Source: Eutreptiella sp. 'Long Island Sound 2002'
Taxonomy: Eukaryota > Euglenozoa > Euglenophyceae > Eutreptiales > Eutreptiaceae
DNA: 64,000 bases
Direction of reading: 5' to 3'
Assembly: GCA_964036045.1 (NCBI GenBank)
Contig: OZ038378.1
Location: 173,180,946 to 173,244,945, forward strand
In this document: positions 45,701-58,600 of the stretch, one piece after another
Numbering within the stretch: position 1 is the first letter of the stretch
How the letters are laid out: each line of letters starts with the position of its first letter
Made by a program: the position numbers and the translations under genes
Notes under the pieces: model-generated
Told to the model about the DNA's origin: nothing
Databases searched by the model: none
Seen by the model: the letters and a program-made list of their open reading frames with translations, nothing else

Positions 45701-46184
45701 TATCATACTCTAATCACACAACCACCTCCAACACAACAACCAATAGTTCCACATCCACCTACTCCAACCACACAACCCCAACAGTTCACTCAACAACAAC
45801 CCCCATTTCCATCTCTGCCTGGGTCGCAATATTTCAACCCCTGAATCTGGTCATGAAGCGAAAATGTATGTATAACCATTCCAACACAAGTTGCATGCTA
45901 CGGATACACTATCCTTTGACCCTTCAGAGAATTTGAGTTCATCAATTTGTCAAGTTGTTCATGTCCCTTGCATGCCTTTTGTTGTCTTTGTTTGCCCTTC
46001 ATTGCAATTGCCCTTAATAAGTGCCTAGGATCCAACTTCAATAGACCCACATGTAGTGAAGTCAGTGCCTATTATATGAGTGACTTCACTACATGGGGAT
46101 GAATAACACAATTTTTACATCCATTGGGACATCCCAAATCTGCCCATCCATGAATTTCTATTTGTCCAATGACATCCCACATCG

Positions 46185-46345
46185 ATGTAATTTGTAGGAT
46201 TTCCCCATCCAAATCGATGTAATTTGTAGGATTTCCCCATCCAAATCCCTTCCCCAAGTCGCATTTGACATCCCGCATCCATTAAATTTATCGGATTTTC
46301 CCATCCAAATCCCTTCCCCACATTGGATTTCACCCTCTCCATGCA
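46185..46345. repeat. Minisatellite, unit about 32-33 bp
   Basis: Repeated units of GATGTAATTTGTAGGATTTC followed by CCCATCCAAATC, with two near-perfect copies at 46,190-46,250 and decayed copies to about 46,345. Confidence 0.8.
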
Positions 46346-46552
46346 TCCCAAATCCTTCCAATTTGTAGATCCAAATCTTCCTTTTTATCCTCCAAAATCT
46401 TCCTCTTTTTAGGCATTTTTCTTCCCCAGTCACCATTATCCCCGTCTAGTGAAGTTACTGCCTCCCTGGACATGGTCCAAGATCTACACGGCGTACTCCT
46501 GCCACTCTTCCCTCTTGATGAATATGATGCAATTTCTTTTTCATGAAGAAGG

Positions 46553-47519
46553 TTATGATAGGATACCTGTGGGTTGTAACCTGAAATGCTGGGTGATAAT
46601 GTATCCTGCATCATTCTCATCGAAGCGGACTATGAAGGGCAAGGAAAACATCAAGGCACATTCTTTCGACACTCGTGTTGCCATTGCGGCATTGGTTTCT
46701 TTCTTGTGGAACAATAATGCCCCTCGGCGGATTGTGGTAGAAAAAAAAGCCCAGATTACCACAAAGCCATGCCCAGGGAAAGCGGAGGTATTTAGGTTTG
46801 CGCTTTGTGCGAAATTGACTTGTAGTGGAATGGAACTGGGTGCGATGACGACTTCTTTCAAATACCTATCATGAAATGACATTTCTATGAGTTGGGCCAC
46901 CAAATGGCAATGTCTTTGGGAAGGGAAGCGACTTTTGGACGGATTTGCCACGGCGAAAAAATAGTTCGATGCTTGCATGCGTCCCTTCCCATTTTGCTAC
47001 TATTTGTTGGTGACGTCGGTGAAGACGAGAAAAGATGTGGGACCACATGAATGGAAACCACAATCCCTCCATTAAGTTTATGTACAAATTTGAGGACATT
47101 CAACCTTGACTCACTAGGATCTCGATCATGCATGAGCCATCCCTCAGTCTCATTTGTCGGAATGGGTCGTAGATGTGCAATATGAAATTTGTATTTGGAC
47201 ACATAAACACATGTGAACCACAATTGAACTACATGCATGGGAAGCCACAACGTATCCACATGCGCCTTTGCACGCTCGCGCACATGGGTTGCATCAAGGT
47301 GCACCGTCGCACCACATTTGGCATCCCACACCCTATTTTTGAGACCAATACACCAAAGGAACGTTGCACATCATAGCCGGTGAGCTTGCACTCCATTTGC
47401 ATGTTGTAGCCACAGAACAACAAGTGAAATAAACGAGCCAAGCAAAACGAAGGAATAAAATTTTTTTTGAGGCATGCCTTCAAGAGGCCCAAACCGCGCC
47501 CAAAGTTAACCCAAATCAA
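46553..47519 (-). pseudogene. Second chain of frame-shifted minus-strand ORFs, unknown family
   Basis: Frames 47519-47229, 47331-46885 and 46978-46553 overlap and read as plausible protein (CKLTGYDVQRSFGVLVSKIG; ATHVRERAKAHVDTLWLPMH; HGFVVIWAFFSTTIRRGALL). No GT-AG pair of sensible size joins them. I cannot tell whether this is the same decayed element as 41.0-43.2 kb. Confidence 0.3.
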
Positions 47520-48267
47520 TGGGGAAATTTACTTCCCGTGGGCTAGTACATCGTATTACCCAATTAGAGTAGACAATTGTCGAGAAGGGGTGCAATGGAT
47601 GATGGCACCCGTGGTAGATGTGTGAGCTTCATGGTTGTGCATTTCTCAAAATCTTGATTCCTCAACCCCTTTGTTGAATGGCACAATGTGTAATAATGGT
47701 TTTGGGGTGGAGCGTATTGACACCATGACTGATGTCGACTAAATTTTCTCCCGGAAAAGACTTTATGGAAATTCACCGACTGAGTTTTTGAATGATTTTT
47801 CTTGCGAACAATTTTTTGTTTTTTTTTTTGGCTCGGTTGTTTTTTTTTTCGCGTGTGAGGGTCTGCGAGAGAGCAATCCGTTAAACGGCGGAAGGTGCAC
47901 TTGGTGACCATATACTACTGTGGATCTTCGCCAAGTAAGGTGCGAGCGATACTTGACTTGTGTCTTCACGACTATTCATGCACGTGTAGCATGCACCAAA
48001 ACATAGGAATATACACTTTCCATTTGCACGATTTGTAGAGATACCACACATGTATCCGGTTCGCGAAGTGAATTTCGATGAAGTTTCAGTGGCTTCACAG
48101 GTACCTTGTTTTTGGGCACCTCGGCTGAACCAAACTCGAATTGATGTCGTTCGTTGGGTCACGCGTGTCATGTGTTGTCCGGGTTCAATGTTGAAGGTTC
48201 GGATGCGAAGTCCCCGTCCGTTTGTCCTCAGAAGTCATTTCTTTCGACAAGTTCATACGCTGAAGGA

Positions 48268-50582
48268 ATGCGAAGAACTGATAGCGTAAAAAAGAGGCAT
48301 CAATCATTCATCAAAGGAGGTTCACCGTATGTGGAACGCGCCCTTGAACTCTTGGGTGAACATCTTCATCCCGGTAGCTCTGTCCTCGAGATAGGTACCC
48401 GGAACACAGACGGGTTGATCGCATTGCGCGGAATCGTGAAGTCGTCGGGAGTCGTGCATGGCATCGCACTATCGGAAATAGAGGTATGGCAGTTGCTGAT
48501 ATTGCAAATTCATGCGATTGTTGTGTCATATGGACAACCAGCGGAGGCTCAAAGAGCAGAATAATTTTCAATCGAGCCATGCAACTTCAATGGATGACGA
48601 ATCATCCTTCGAAATGGTGGTCCACGGAGGCTCAGAAAAACAAAACAAACAGGTCATTTGGCGCGCGTATGCTCGCTAAACCCAGCGATACATTTCTTTG
48701 CAAGTGAAGAACGAGCAACCGCAAGCAATTTTTGGTTTGCGTCTCTTTTTGCATGGTAGGTTTCTTTTCTTCGGGTGTGGGAAACAATGCCGCGGAGGAG
48801 GGGGGGTTAAGTTGGTCCAGGGGGGGTTAAGCTGATCCAAAATTGTCCAGCGTCAACCGTTCCAAAAGGGGCGGAGGGGTTGGGGCTAGGGGCTCACTTG
48901 CTGTGGAACGTTCCGTATTGTTGTGGAATGGGAGCTAGGAGCCGGGCTATTTTTGTGAGATATCAAATATCACTGGTTTGCTTCTCCATGTCACATGAGA
49001 TTAACGGGTGCGCCTTCAACATTTTTTTTTGTAAGAAGTCGCAACTCCGGAACAATTTGGGGGCGAGGGGGGGGGGTGTTAGATCGGCAACAACCAGCAC
49101 ATCCTCAATACGCCAATTATTGGGCGCCGCTGACGCGCAAACGGCACACCATGTCACATTCAGCGACACACCAACTACTCGGCTCCGCGAACGCGGAAAC
49201 GACACGAGCAAGAGCACCGGCCGCAAGGTCGGGGGCCGTCGGATGACGTCGTTTACGTCACGTCCTTGTAACTCATGGGACGGGGTGTGTATGTTGTGTT
49301 GGGCAACACATTGTGTTTTGACACGGCACATTAGCTTGGGTGCCACCCAAAAAACTCGTGTCCCTAGCATACTCGAAGACCATGGGACATGTGCACTGCG
49401 ACATGGAGTTCAAGGTTCGTACAAGACTGCGGGACATGTAATGTTTTGTATATGCACCATCCACCAAACGCCAATGACATTCTTTGTCGATATATGGGAT
49501 CGTGGACAAAGAAGAATGATCACCACCACAAAGCCAATAACAATGGCAAAAAGGAGGAGGAAGAGAATGAGTAACAAATGACTTCAACATTGTGCATGTT
49601 CACGTGTACAAAGGTGCAGCATTGCATTTGCACCGTGTGCAACCACGCAGCACTAGGCAAAAGCTTTGACGTATGACCTGCAAACATGTACTTTGACAAT
49701 CAAACCTAACCCTTACGAGAGGAGCTTACCCAACCACGGAGGGGGCCGGGGGGGCTAGCTGTTGTGCCGCAGCATGTGCCTGGCTCTTGTAGTGCGGACA
49801 TGATGTGCTGCGGCTGGACCTTGGATTTTGCCTCTCTGTCTTTGCTCTCAAGATCTTGTGCCGCGGACATGTTGCATGTCACACCACTTTGAACAATTTT
49901 TTTGAAGATGGATTGTTGGATCATTCTGGGCTTGGTGTGACACGGCACGCAATGGTTCGTGTACTGGGATGGGCACTTGTGCCACCTGTGTCGGTGTGCC
50001 TCGATGGCATGGAGGGGGGGGGGGGATTGGAACGTGCGCCATGGCACGTCCACAGGCCTGAGAACATGTCCCTTCCGTCGTATTTCCTCCAAATCTTGAC
50101 CGAGTTTACGATTTTTGTTGGGTTGTGCCTGTGTCAAGTCCTTGAATAATGAATCGGGGTGTCCAGCTTTGGGAAGACACCACTGCGCGATTGGGTACTT
50201 TTAGGTCCATCACCAATTGTTGCGTCATCTTTGTGTCTAGAGCAATCAGGTCTGGGCGCAGCTGCAAGCGGATGGCTTGCAAGAAGGCATACACGTGCAT
50301 GCAGAGACCACAGCGTCCCAGATTGTGCGCCCTAACTCGCTGGATGGAATTGCGATACAATATGTTGCAGAACTTCTTGAACCCGATGCAGCACAGTCTT
50401 TATTGGCAGAGTGCCGCAGCTGCCTGAAACCGACTGGTCACTTGGCGGTAGTTTGTGCAACAGCCGCTCCTTCAAGATTCATGTCTTCTCGGAAACTGAA
50501 AATGCCAAGCTTGCGCTCGCCCTTGGAGGCTGAAGGTTTTCTGCTACTCTTGTGCCCTGCCGCTAACGATCACAAACGATGA
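48268..50582 (+). CDS. SAM-dependent methyltransferase-like protein, two exons
   Basis: Exon 1 is 48268-48483 and exon 2 is 50262-50582. The junction is GAG|GTATGG ... GGGCGCAG|CTGCAAG in phase 0, giving 178 residues. Exon 1 has a class I Rossmann start: LELLGEHLHPGSSVLEIGTR with motif I at residues 39-49, followed by VHGIALSEIE, which fits the acidic end of motif II. Exon 2 contains SLDGIAIQYVAELLEP and LLAECRSCLKPTGHLAVVCA, which match motifs IV and V of the methyltransferase-11/25 group. Motif I is degenerate: the usual G-x-G-x-G is G-T-R-N-T-D-G. The protein is short for the fold, so an upstream exon may be missing; ATG 48268 is the only in-frame Met in the first exon. The intron (48,484-50,261) contains a diverged R1 copy. 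The substrate cannot be inferred. Confidence 0.62.
49084..49240 (+). repeat. Dispersed repeat R1, diverged copy
   Basis: Matches the centre of the R1 copies at 53.2 and 63.8 kb (AATACGCCAA-TA-TGGGCGCC, then GACGCGCAAACGGCACA, then GGCTCCGCGAACGC) with about one change in every ten bases. It lies in the intron of the methyltransferase-like gene. Confidence 0.8.
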
Positions 50583-50677
50583 TTCGTGGCACGCCACATT
50601 GCATGGCACCTGCAGGACAGTGTTCGGATTTCAGGGGATTTTCTGCAGGGGTCATGCCGAACCGGGATCCTCTGCAG

Positions 50678-50957
50678 GACCTGCAAGCAAACGTTGCAGC
50701 CGAGGTTGGAAGGCATCCGGGCAGATTTAGGCCGGTGGGCATTCTTCAGAGAACACTTCGCATTCGTTATGGTTGCAGGGTATTCTTGCGATGTGGTCAA
50801 GACCGTCAACAAATCCGGGTGGAATGTGGAGATCATTTTGGCCAGCGTCGTGGATGATATTGCAGAAGAATTCAAGTATGGCTGTGTGAAACGTTGGGCT
50901 GCGGCAGCCGCAGCGGGCCTGGCAGGCTGTCACACGGTGAAGGAACGTCGAAAATGA
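50678..50957 (+). CDS. Candidate terminal exon, possibly NYN-like
   Basis: After TCCTCTGCAG the frame G-ACC-TGC... reads 93 codons to TGA. The centre (HFAFVMVAGYSCDVVKTVNK, then SGWNVEIILASVVDDIAEEF) resembles the C-terminal half of NYN/LabA-type nuclease domains, where a strand V-(S/A)-G-D-x-D precedes a G-(W/K)-x-V-E strand. The key first Asp would be Tyr here. It begins 96 bp after the methyltransferase stop on the same strand, so either the methyltransferase is spliced differently in some transcripts or this belongs to a gene I could not assemble. Confidence 0.25.
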
Positions 50958-52651
50958 AATGGTTTCAGCACCGCCTTGCCTCAGGCACACGCACATGCCA
51001 AGCCATGGGCAACACCAACGTTGGGGGAAGGGAAACCAGGGGAAACAGAGGACCCGAGGAAAGCAAGGGAAGTGCACGGAATCCCCCATTCTCGCCGGAG
51101 CCCCACGAAAAACGCCACAAAACTGCCAACGAATTGAGGGAACGGGAGAAATGCGCTGTTGCCATTCCCTGTGTCCCCAATACCCACACTTTCCCAACGA
51201 AGCACCCGCAACGCTCACAACAAGTCAGACACCCCAACCAAGGACCCAAGGCCCACAGCCACATCGGTAACCAACAACCGACGCTATGCCAGCCCCAACC
51301 ATATTCCAACCTTGGCAGACCACGTCCAAAGAACAAGGTGGCAGATGGCAGTCGCGAGCATGACTGCAGGCCTGAGGCCAGCCTGAGGCCTGGGCGTCCG
51401 AAGGCTGACCCCTCGAGGCCCGGGACCAATTGTCTGCCCTGCCCCCCCACCAGATCCACCAGCTTCGCCAGGCTTGCCGGGGTATCTGAGAACTGTTGTG
51501 GTTGCCCGTCTGGGTCTCCCTGACCTGGGCTCGACCATCCTGACGCACGCAGGTTCCTGCGCACCCCCGCTCCGTGGGTACTGGTGCCCCGGTGTAGGCG
51601 AATCCCTTCGGGATTGCAGGGTCACAGTGGAGAAGTCAGATGTCAGGCCCTGGCTCACTTGTTTGTACGGCGATGCGCACCCGCACGCCGCACGGACGTG
51701 TCTTCCGTACCTGCCGAAGGGAGTTCTCCTCCAACAATGTGCGCGGCGCATTCTGGCATGCCGAGGGCTTTTCTCCCGTGCCCGGGATGTCCCCCAAAAT
51801 TTTTCGCGGAGGGGACCTCGCGCATTCCGGCATGGCAGATTTTCTTTGGGGCTCGCCCTGACCCCCCGGTGGGGCTCGCCCTGACTGGCGTTGGGAAGGA
51901 GTTTTTCTCTGGTTGTGCAACATACAACGAGGCTGGCAGCGATCTCGCCTGCTGGAACGTAAGCTCAAGTACAAGCCCAAATCCCGCTCCCCCCACCCTC
52001 AGCATAATCTCCGTGTTTCCCCCCCATTTCCCCAGGAAAAGCCACCAAAATTTCCATCATCCTTTGCCTGTTGGTGGTAGTTCGGGGCAGGAGTCCTATG
52101 CGAGTGCCACTCGCCGACACGCGAGCGAACGATTTGGCGTATTTCCAAACATCGGTGTTCCAAACCTCGGGTTCGACCCACGACCCCTGGGTAGGCTTGC
52201 GGGCGGTGTTCGGCACCTTCGGCTTCAGTCCCGGTACTAATCGAGGTGTTGTGCCCTGCCCAGGGCACTGAAGGAGTTGGGCGCTAGAACCACTCGACCA
52301 GCCGGAGTATCTCCCGGTTTTCTGAGGGTCCACCCGACTGGTTTGAGTGTTTCATTGCTGTCGCGCGCCAACGGTATGTCTGAATTGTACTGCGGATGGT
52401 GCCAAAGTGACACCGGCCTCCGAGTCAAATTTCTTTGCGTGCCGCAACGGTGGTTGAGAGAGGGGCATTCTCCCCATTCTCGCACACCGTTCTTCCCTCC
52501 TTGTAGGCGAATCTCTTCTGGCTCGCGGGGTCGCTGTGGACCAAGCGTATGCTGCGACCGGGGGTGGGAGTTAGGGGTGATTTCGGCCCACGCCAGGGTA
52601 GCGACCCAGCCGGTGGGTTTTGGAGTTTGGTCATACCACCACCAGCCCACA
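50958..52651. other. No supported gene; GC-rich, stop-poor
   Basis: Open frames on both strands with no recognisable domain. Segments near 51,595-51,640 and 52,500-52,545 share TGTAGGCGAATC-CTTC-GG and GGGTC-C-GTGGA blocks, suggesting a diverged duplication. A strong acceptor-like CTTCCCTCCTTGTAG lies at 52,492-52,506 and could precede an upstream exon of the next gene. Confidence 0.4.
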
Positions 52652-55600
52652 ATGAATGTCTCTGTAGCCGTGCGGCCGTGGTTGGGATCCGGTGTTGAAC
52701 TTGCGGTGTGTTTTATCAGAGAAGCCTTGGAGAAATCGTCGGAGAGTGGCACTCCGGTACGCCGGGCAAATGATGAGTCCTTCGCGGAGAGGCAGTGTAG
52801 CACTCCGCTGCGCATCGACTCGACGACGTCGTCGTTCGTGGAGAGGTCGTGGGATGGGACTCACTGTGTCACCCCCGAGACGGCATCGGAGACGCTTGGT
52901 GGCACTCCGCCGCCCATGGAATCCGCCACCCGTCAGCCTGAGAACAGCATGAACTGCGTGGAAGCTGCAGAATTGTTCTCCCTAGGTAAAGGCCGCTATC
53001 AGTCGCCCGTGAGTGACCCGACGAAACCGGCGACGTCCAAGCAGAAGAAATACAAGAAGGTGTTGCGATTGTTCAGTCTGCTTGGGGCTTGGCTGAGGCT
53101 TGGTTGGGGCAGCGGTTGAAGGGGCAGCATTACAGAGGGGGCGGGGGGTGCAGCAAGGCAGGTTATGGACGGCCTGAGGACGGAGGTGTAGGGACAGCGA
53201 AAACAGTCAAACGACCCCCGCACCAACCAGCACAACCCCCAATACGCCAACTACTGGGCGCCGCTAACGCGCAAACGGCACATCCTGCCACATCCAGCAC
53301 AGCCCCAGCACACCAACCACTGGGCTCCGCGAACGCAGACACGACACCAGCAGGAGCACGGGCCACAGCGGCCGACAGAAAGCAGCGACCCGATGCAGCA
53401 TGCAAAGGGAAGAACGGGTGACGGTCCAGGGCCCCGTAAAGAAACAACAACCAGACGGAATGTCACACAGGGGATGATTCCGTACGGCACGGGGAATATT
53501 CCGCACCCTTCCCAAAAAAATCGCATTTGGCACGCTGTAGGGACAGGGATTCTGAGGTGCCGGTCCCCAGAAGGCACAAGGCCCAATAAAACGGTCAGGA
53601 ATCGTTTATTAACTGAGTACCGCTAAAGCTTTGCAAGCTGTCAACATGCTTGAAGGTCACACTTGACGCATGTAGCCGTGGTAGTTTGTTGGTGTCCTTA
53701 GGTGCAGAGGCAAGACTGTCGCCAACCGCACATCAAACTCTACTCGGGGAAAGTTAGGCACCAACAAAAAAGAGATGTAAAGAAATTTCCGCACCTATTT
53801 GAAGTACGGAATTTTCCCTGCGGAAAAGGCCCCCTGCGGAGTTTCCCCTCCTCCTGCATCATCATTTAAAATGTTATGATCACCAATTGCCATCATTGAC
53901 CGAACTGCGATCCGTCAACCGCCAACCACCAGCTGTTGAGAGATTCGCAACCCCGATACCAGCCACACATTTTTGACCCAGCAATGCTACTCGCACACGA
54001 AATCACCGACGATCACCAGAAATGCTTACCCTGTCAGGTTGCGTTGCGGGGTATTGGGTTTCCCCAGAAGCTGCACGCCGCTTTCTATGCAGAGCTTACT
54101 GCAGCTATCCGAAGAAATGTCGTCTTTGGAAGATAGAGTGGAGCTGTCTGATTCTGAGGTGTGTGCCGCCCAGGAACGCAGTGCCTGGTCGTGATGGACC
54201 AGCCCGCAATGTTGTTCGGGTCGGCATTTGGCTAGCATCTGGTGCTCACGGTCGTGTGTCTTCTTAGGTCAGCGCTTTGCGTGCTGCGGTCAAGGCAGAG
54301 AAAGCGAAGCGCCACTCACTGCGCGATCAGTTGCAGGCGTTGAAGGCTGAGCCCAGGTTGGTCTCTCTGTTGTGGATCATCATCATGCATCAGGACGAAA
54401 GGTCCCGCGATATTTGACACTCACCCACTTGCATGAGCATCCGGTGACTGGCCTCGCCACAAAGCTATTCATGTGCTCGTTTTGTTACCCTCCTCTTCCC
54501 CCGCCGCGCCCCCCCCGCTCCACAATTTTGAGCATTGATCATGGAGCCATATTTTCGGGTTGACATTCGCAAATGCACCTTTTGCATTTGGCTGATTGCT
54601 TTGCCTGTCTGTTGTGGCCTTTTGGGTGGGGTTAAAGGAAATTTCGGCTTTTTTTGGGACACAAACCCTCGACTCCAACAAATACAATACACCATTGCAG
54701 AAACAGGGGTTCCAATCTCTAGCTGCAGTATGCGGAGTGCTGTGCATACTGAGAACAAAGCAGGCGGTCACAACCAATCCCAAGCATGTCCAGTCAGGCT
54801 TTTGCCACAAGGAAAAGGGCCCTCACAAACTCAACAGCTCCTGCCCCGCCCCCATTTACTTAGCCTTTATGGCACCCCCCCCCCCAGGGTGTTGCTTTAA
54901 TTTTCATTTCGGCAGTGTGTGTGTGGGGGGGGGGGGGGGTGCTCCCCCCTCCCCCCTTGCTCGAACTCATGTCAGAATCAGGGTTCTGGGAACCTTTTTT
55001 CGTTTGGGCCAATTTTTTTATCCCGCGCCTTCAGCGCACCTAGAGGAGGGTTTGGTCATTCCACTCATATCATTTCTTCCCTGTTTCGCAGGTATCATGT
55101 CACAGTGTCCCATAAGTACGTTCTCTGGCACCCCGGTCCAACTGTGCCCCCGCGCAAAATGCGACGATGTGAGAACCACAATACTATTTTTTCGCTTCAA
55201 GACATAGAAAGCATGTTCCACATTTTTTCTGAACATTCCAATGGCAACTCAGATCCTTCTAGTTTCTCTTCGAGTTCAAAAGAGGATACAAATGGTGAGT
55301 CGAACTCAGGTGAGTCCAACTCTGATTGATCTTTGCCGAAGAATTGGATCACAGTGAGCATTCCTCCGCATTTCCTGTTGGTGTTGCCTGGTGGTGTTTA
55401 GGTGAAGGCGCAATGTATGGACCCAAAAAGATAGGTTGCGTTGCCTGTCTTCAGACATTATGACAAATGTATAAGCTGAATGGGTCAGTGTGGTATATTT
55501 TTGGAGCTCCTTGCGCAGGGGGGGGGGGGGGGGTTAAAGGAGCAACAACCAGACGGAATGTCACACAGGGGGGGCTCCCCCCTGGACCCCCTCTCCCCCT

Positions 55601-58600
55601 TCCCTAGACCAAGCAACGCCCTGCCCCCCCCCCCCTCCTCCCAGACCCCCGTCCCTCAAGACTCAAATAAAAATGCAACGTTTCGTACCAACGTTTCGTA
55701 CGCTTCATCGGTCTCTCGGTTCCTCATTCTTTAACCACGCGGACCTGTATACTGCCTCACCGGCTGCTGCCACAATTGCACCCCACGAGTCCACAGTTCC
55801 AGTCATCAAGCATTTTCACTGTGTTCCCCTGTTGGAGTTTCAAATTGCCCATGAAACCACAGTAAACAACTGAAACCCGCTCAAAAATGCACAACAACCG
55901 AATGCTCGCCGTGCTATTCTTGCAGTTGTACAAGGAGCCAATTGCAGGAGTGGCTTGATTCCTGTATGACCCCCAGTGAAATCGATGCGATGGCCGACAC
56001 CGATGCGGCACAGGTGCCGGTGAAACCGCTGCTGCTGGCAATGGCAAACACCTATCAAGTCTGTGCATCCTGCTTTTCTCGTTCAGGGCATGTCTTGCGC
56101 GCTGCAGACTGGGCGCCAGGGAAGTCGTAGAGCGGCCGTACACCCGAGGGGGAGCGTCCCCAACACCCAGCACCCCATCCTCTTCGCCCCACTGCCCCCT
56201 TCTAATGTGCAATTGCACCTCGAAAACTTTGGAATCGGAAAAACACTTCTCAAAGGAAATCTGTGCATTACCATGATTGGGGTGCGCATCCTGGGAGGGG
56301 AGGTCCCTGCCAGAGCCTCCCCTTCCCTCTTCAAATACTTCCTTGCTGACCCGGGACATCATTGTTACACCATCGTGCACCCGGCGCACATCAGAATCGT
56401 GCACACCTGATGCACGTTTTGCATGAGCGATAGGCCCAATTCCAGCGAACAACTCTCCCGTGTGACTGTTCAGGCAGTAGACCTGTCGTACATGGGGGGG
56501 GGATGTTCCACATAGGCTGGTTGGTGGCCAGTCAACCGGTGTTCAGTACCAATTTTTTTGTATGACCTGCTTGTCGCTCGAGGTCTGTTACGGTGGTGGA
56601 CGGGTAGATGGCCAATTGATGAAATGGCCACCTGCAAGCGCGTGGGTTTCCAGCCCCTTGAGTAAAGTTCTTTTCTTCTGTTGCCAAAATTCTTTTTCTG
56701 ATTTCGGTGGACGATCCCAAAAACAGGTGCTCGTTTCTCATCCAACACACTGCTATCATGCAGGCACAGCATGTTTGGCGCGTGTACAATTTTTTGCGCG
56801 TGTTGCGCTGACACTTTGTTCTGGGTGTTCAGGAGCATCGCCGAAATTGCACCCTGCAGCTGGAGCAGAAGGATGCCATGGTTGCCTCCATTGTGGCGTC
56901 CCTGAAGGTATTCTGCTGTCTGCCGTGCTGCCGCTGTACTGCTTGCATGCACAGCTCACCCATGCGGCTGCTGTCCGGCTCCGCCCTTCTGTCGCCTCAG
57001 TGCCGCTGGCATCTGCATCACAGTTGTTCAGGTTGTGCAAGCCAAGAGCCGTTTCTCTGATCTTCTTCTCACGACCGTTTCCACTATATTTTCTGCTGCA
57101 GAGAACGTTCTGCGGTCCGTCCAACAGCACGACAGAGTGCTGGGGTTTAATTTAGTTCTGCGGGGGGTCTGAACTCTTGGTGTGGTGGTGGTCGCAAGTA
57201 GGTGTGTTTTTTGTTGGGCGTTTCATGCCACCTGCTGTGTTTTATCTATTCGTTCCTTGACCGGATGCACAGCGGTGTACTGATGGTGCAGATATTGCCT
57301 GAGCCTTCACGACCAGCAAGTACAGTGTGTGCACAGATTCACTGATCTTTAACCTTTGACAATGGATAAACTACATTCACACCGTGTGCACGGTGAATAT
57401 GAGGGCCATGAGGAGATACCATCGTTTTTGGCATAACTTAGGATAAGACAGGGGGACATTTCTGGAAGCCTCGGAGCGTTAGGGGACAGTGAGGCTGGGA
57501 TATCTCTCAGTGCCATCACGTTTTGTGCCAATTCGGTGGGTTTTCACCGGTCGTCGTCATTGTTCCTTTTTTTGAGTCCACTGAGTGTCCCGTAGGGGTA
57601 TGTGGGATATATTCGGAAAGCCCTTGAAAAGGGCTATTGGAACACCTTGGGTCTGCATGCTGTACTGACAACATCTTTGAGATTTTTGTCCGTTTTGGGC
57701 GGTGCCTGTGTTGCCTGCTGCCTCTTTTTGTCAACAACAACAATGTTGTTGTTGTTGACAGCAATGTTTCACGGTGCTCAGTCCAGTGCTCTGATGTATC
57801 GTTTCGATGCCGAAAACAGGGGGATGGAAATTTTGCATTTTGATGTGCTGAATTCAAAAATGCAAGAGTTCGGGCTCACCAAGATGATATGTTAGAGAAT
57901 TTGCCAATTTGCGTAAAAAAGGTCACATGTTACTCTGTCTCTGTGCTAGCTCTCAGTTGTGTGGCAGTAGACCTTGGGCCACAAAAGAGGGAAATTCTCA
58001 GACATGCCGTCTCATTGAGCCCAAACTCCTGCATTTTTGGATTCAGCACATTGAAATGCACAAATCTCCATCCCCCCCTTTTTTCGGCATGGAATCAATA
58101 TGTTGGAGCACCGGGCCGCAAGCACCCTGAAAACCCTTTACGTAGTGCAGACCCTGAAAAGCCTGCACACCGTGAAACGCCGAAAATTTCAGCTCCGGTA
58201 CTCAAAAACATGGTCCCCCCCCCCCCCATGACCCATACCTCTTCCAAACGGCCTTTTCTTGCAGATTTCAAAAAGTATACACATAAACCCCCCGAGGGCA
58301 CGAAATTTTGGCACATGGGACCAAAAGTTCAGAAACCCGCGGAAAAGTGCCAAAACCCACCGCGTTGGCATATAACGAATGTCCCCGAAAGATATTGGAC
58401 CCTGGCGCCGGGGCAGTGGGTGGGCTGGGTGCAGTCTTTACATCCTCCTCCTCAAGACAAGGGGCTGGGTGCGTGGTGTTGAGACACCATCAGCTTTGTG
58501 CAGCGTGCACAGACTTGTGAGGAGACACGTTCAGCTTCGTGCAGCGTGCCCAGGGGAGGGAAAGCACTCCACGACCCTGTGCAGAGTGCACAGGATGAGG

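Larger units (their letters stand above)
40238..48267. other. Compositionally distinct, lower-GC segment with decayed coding sequence and hairpins
   Basis: This 8-kb stretch is visibly richer in A+T and in CAAC/TTG-type words than the flanks. It contains chains of frame-shifted minus-strand ORFs (41,039-43,165 and 46,553-47,519), a hairpin cluster (44,338-45,171), an AAC tract (45,287-45,700) and a small minisatellite (46,185-46,345). No intact recognisable gene was found. An old insertion of foreign or mobile DNA is the simplest reading. Confidence 0.4.

Noticed and set aside
52141-52310. Functional tRNA gene suggested by GGGTTCGACCC and GGTCGAGTGG.
   Set aside because: The two boxes are on opposite apparent orientations or at wrong spacing, and no acceptor or anticodon stem pairs.
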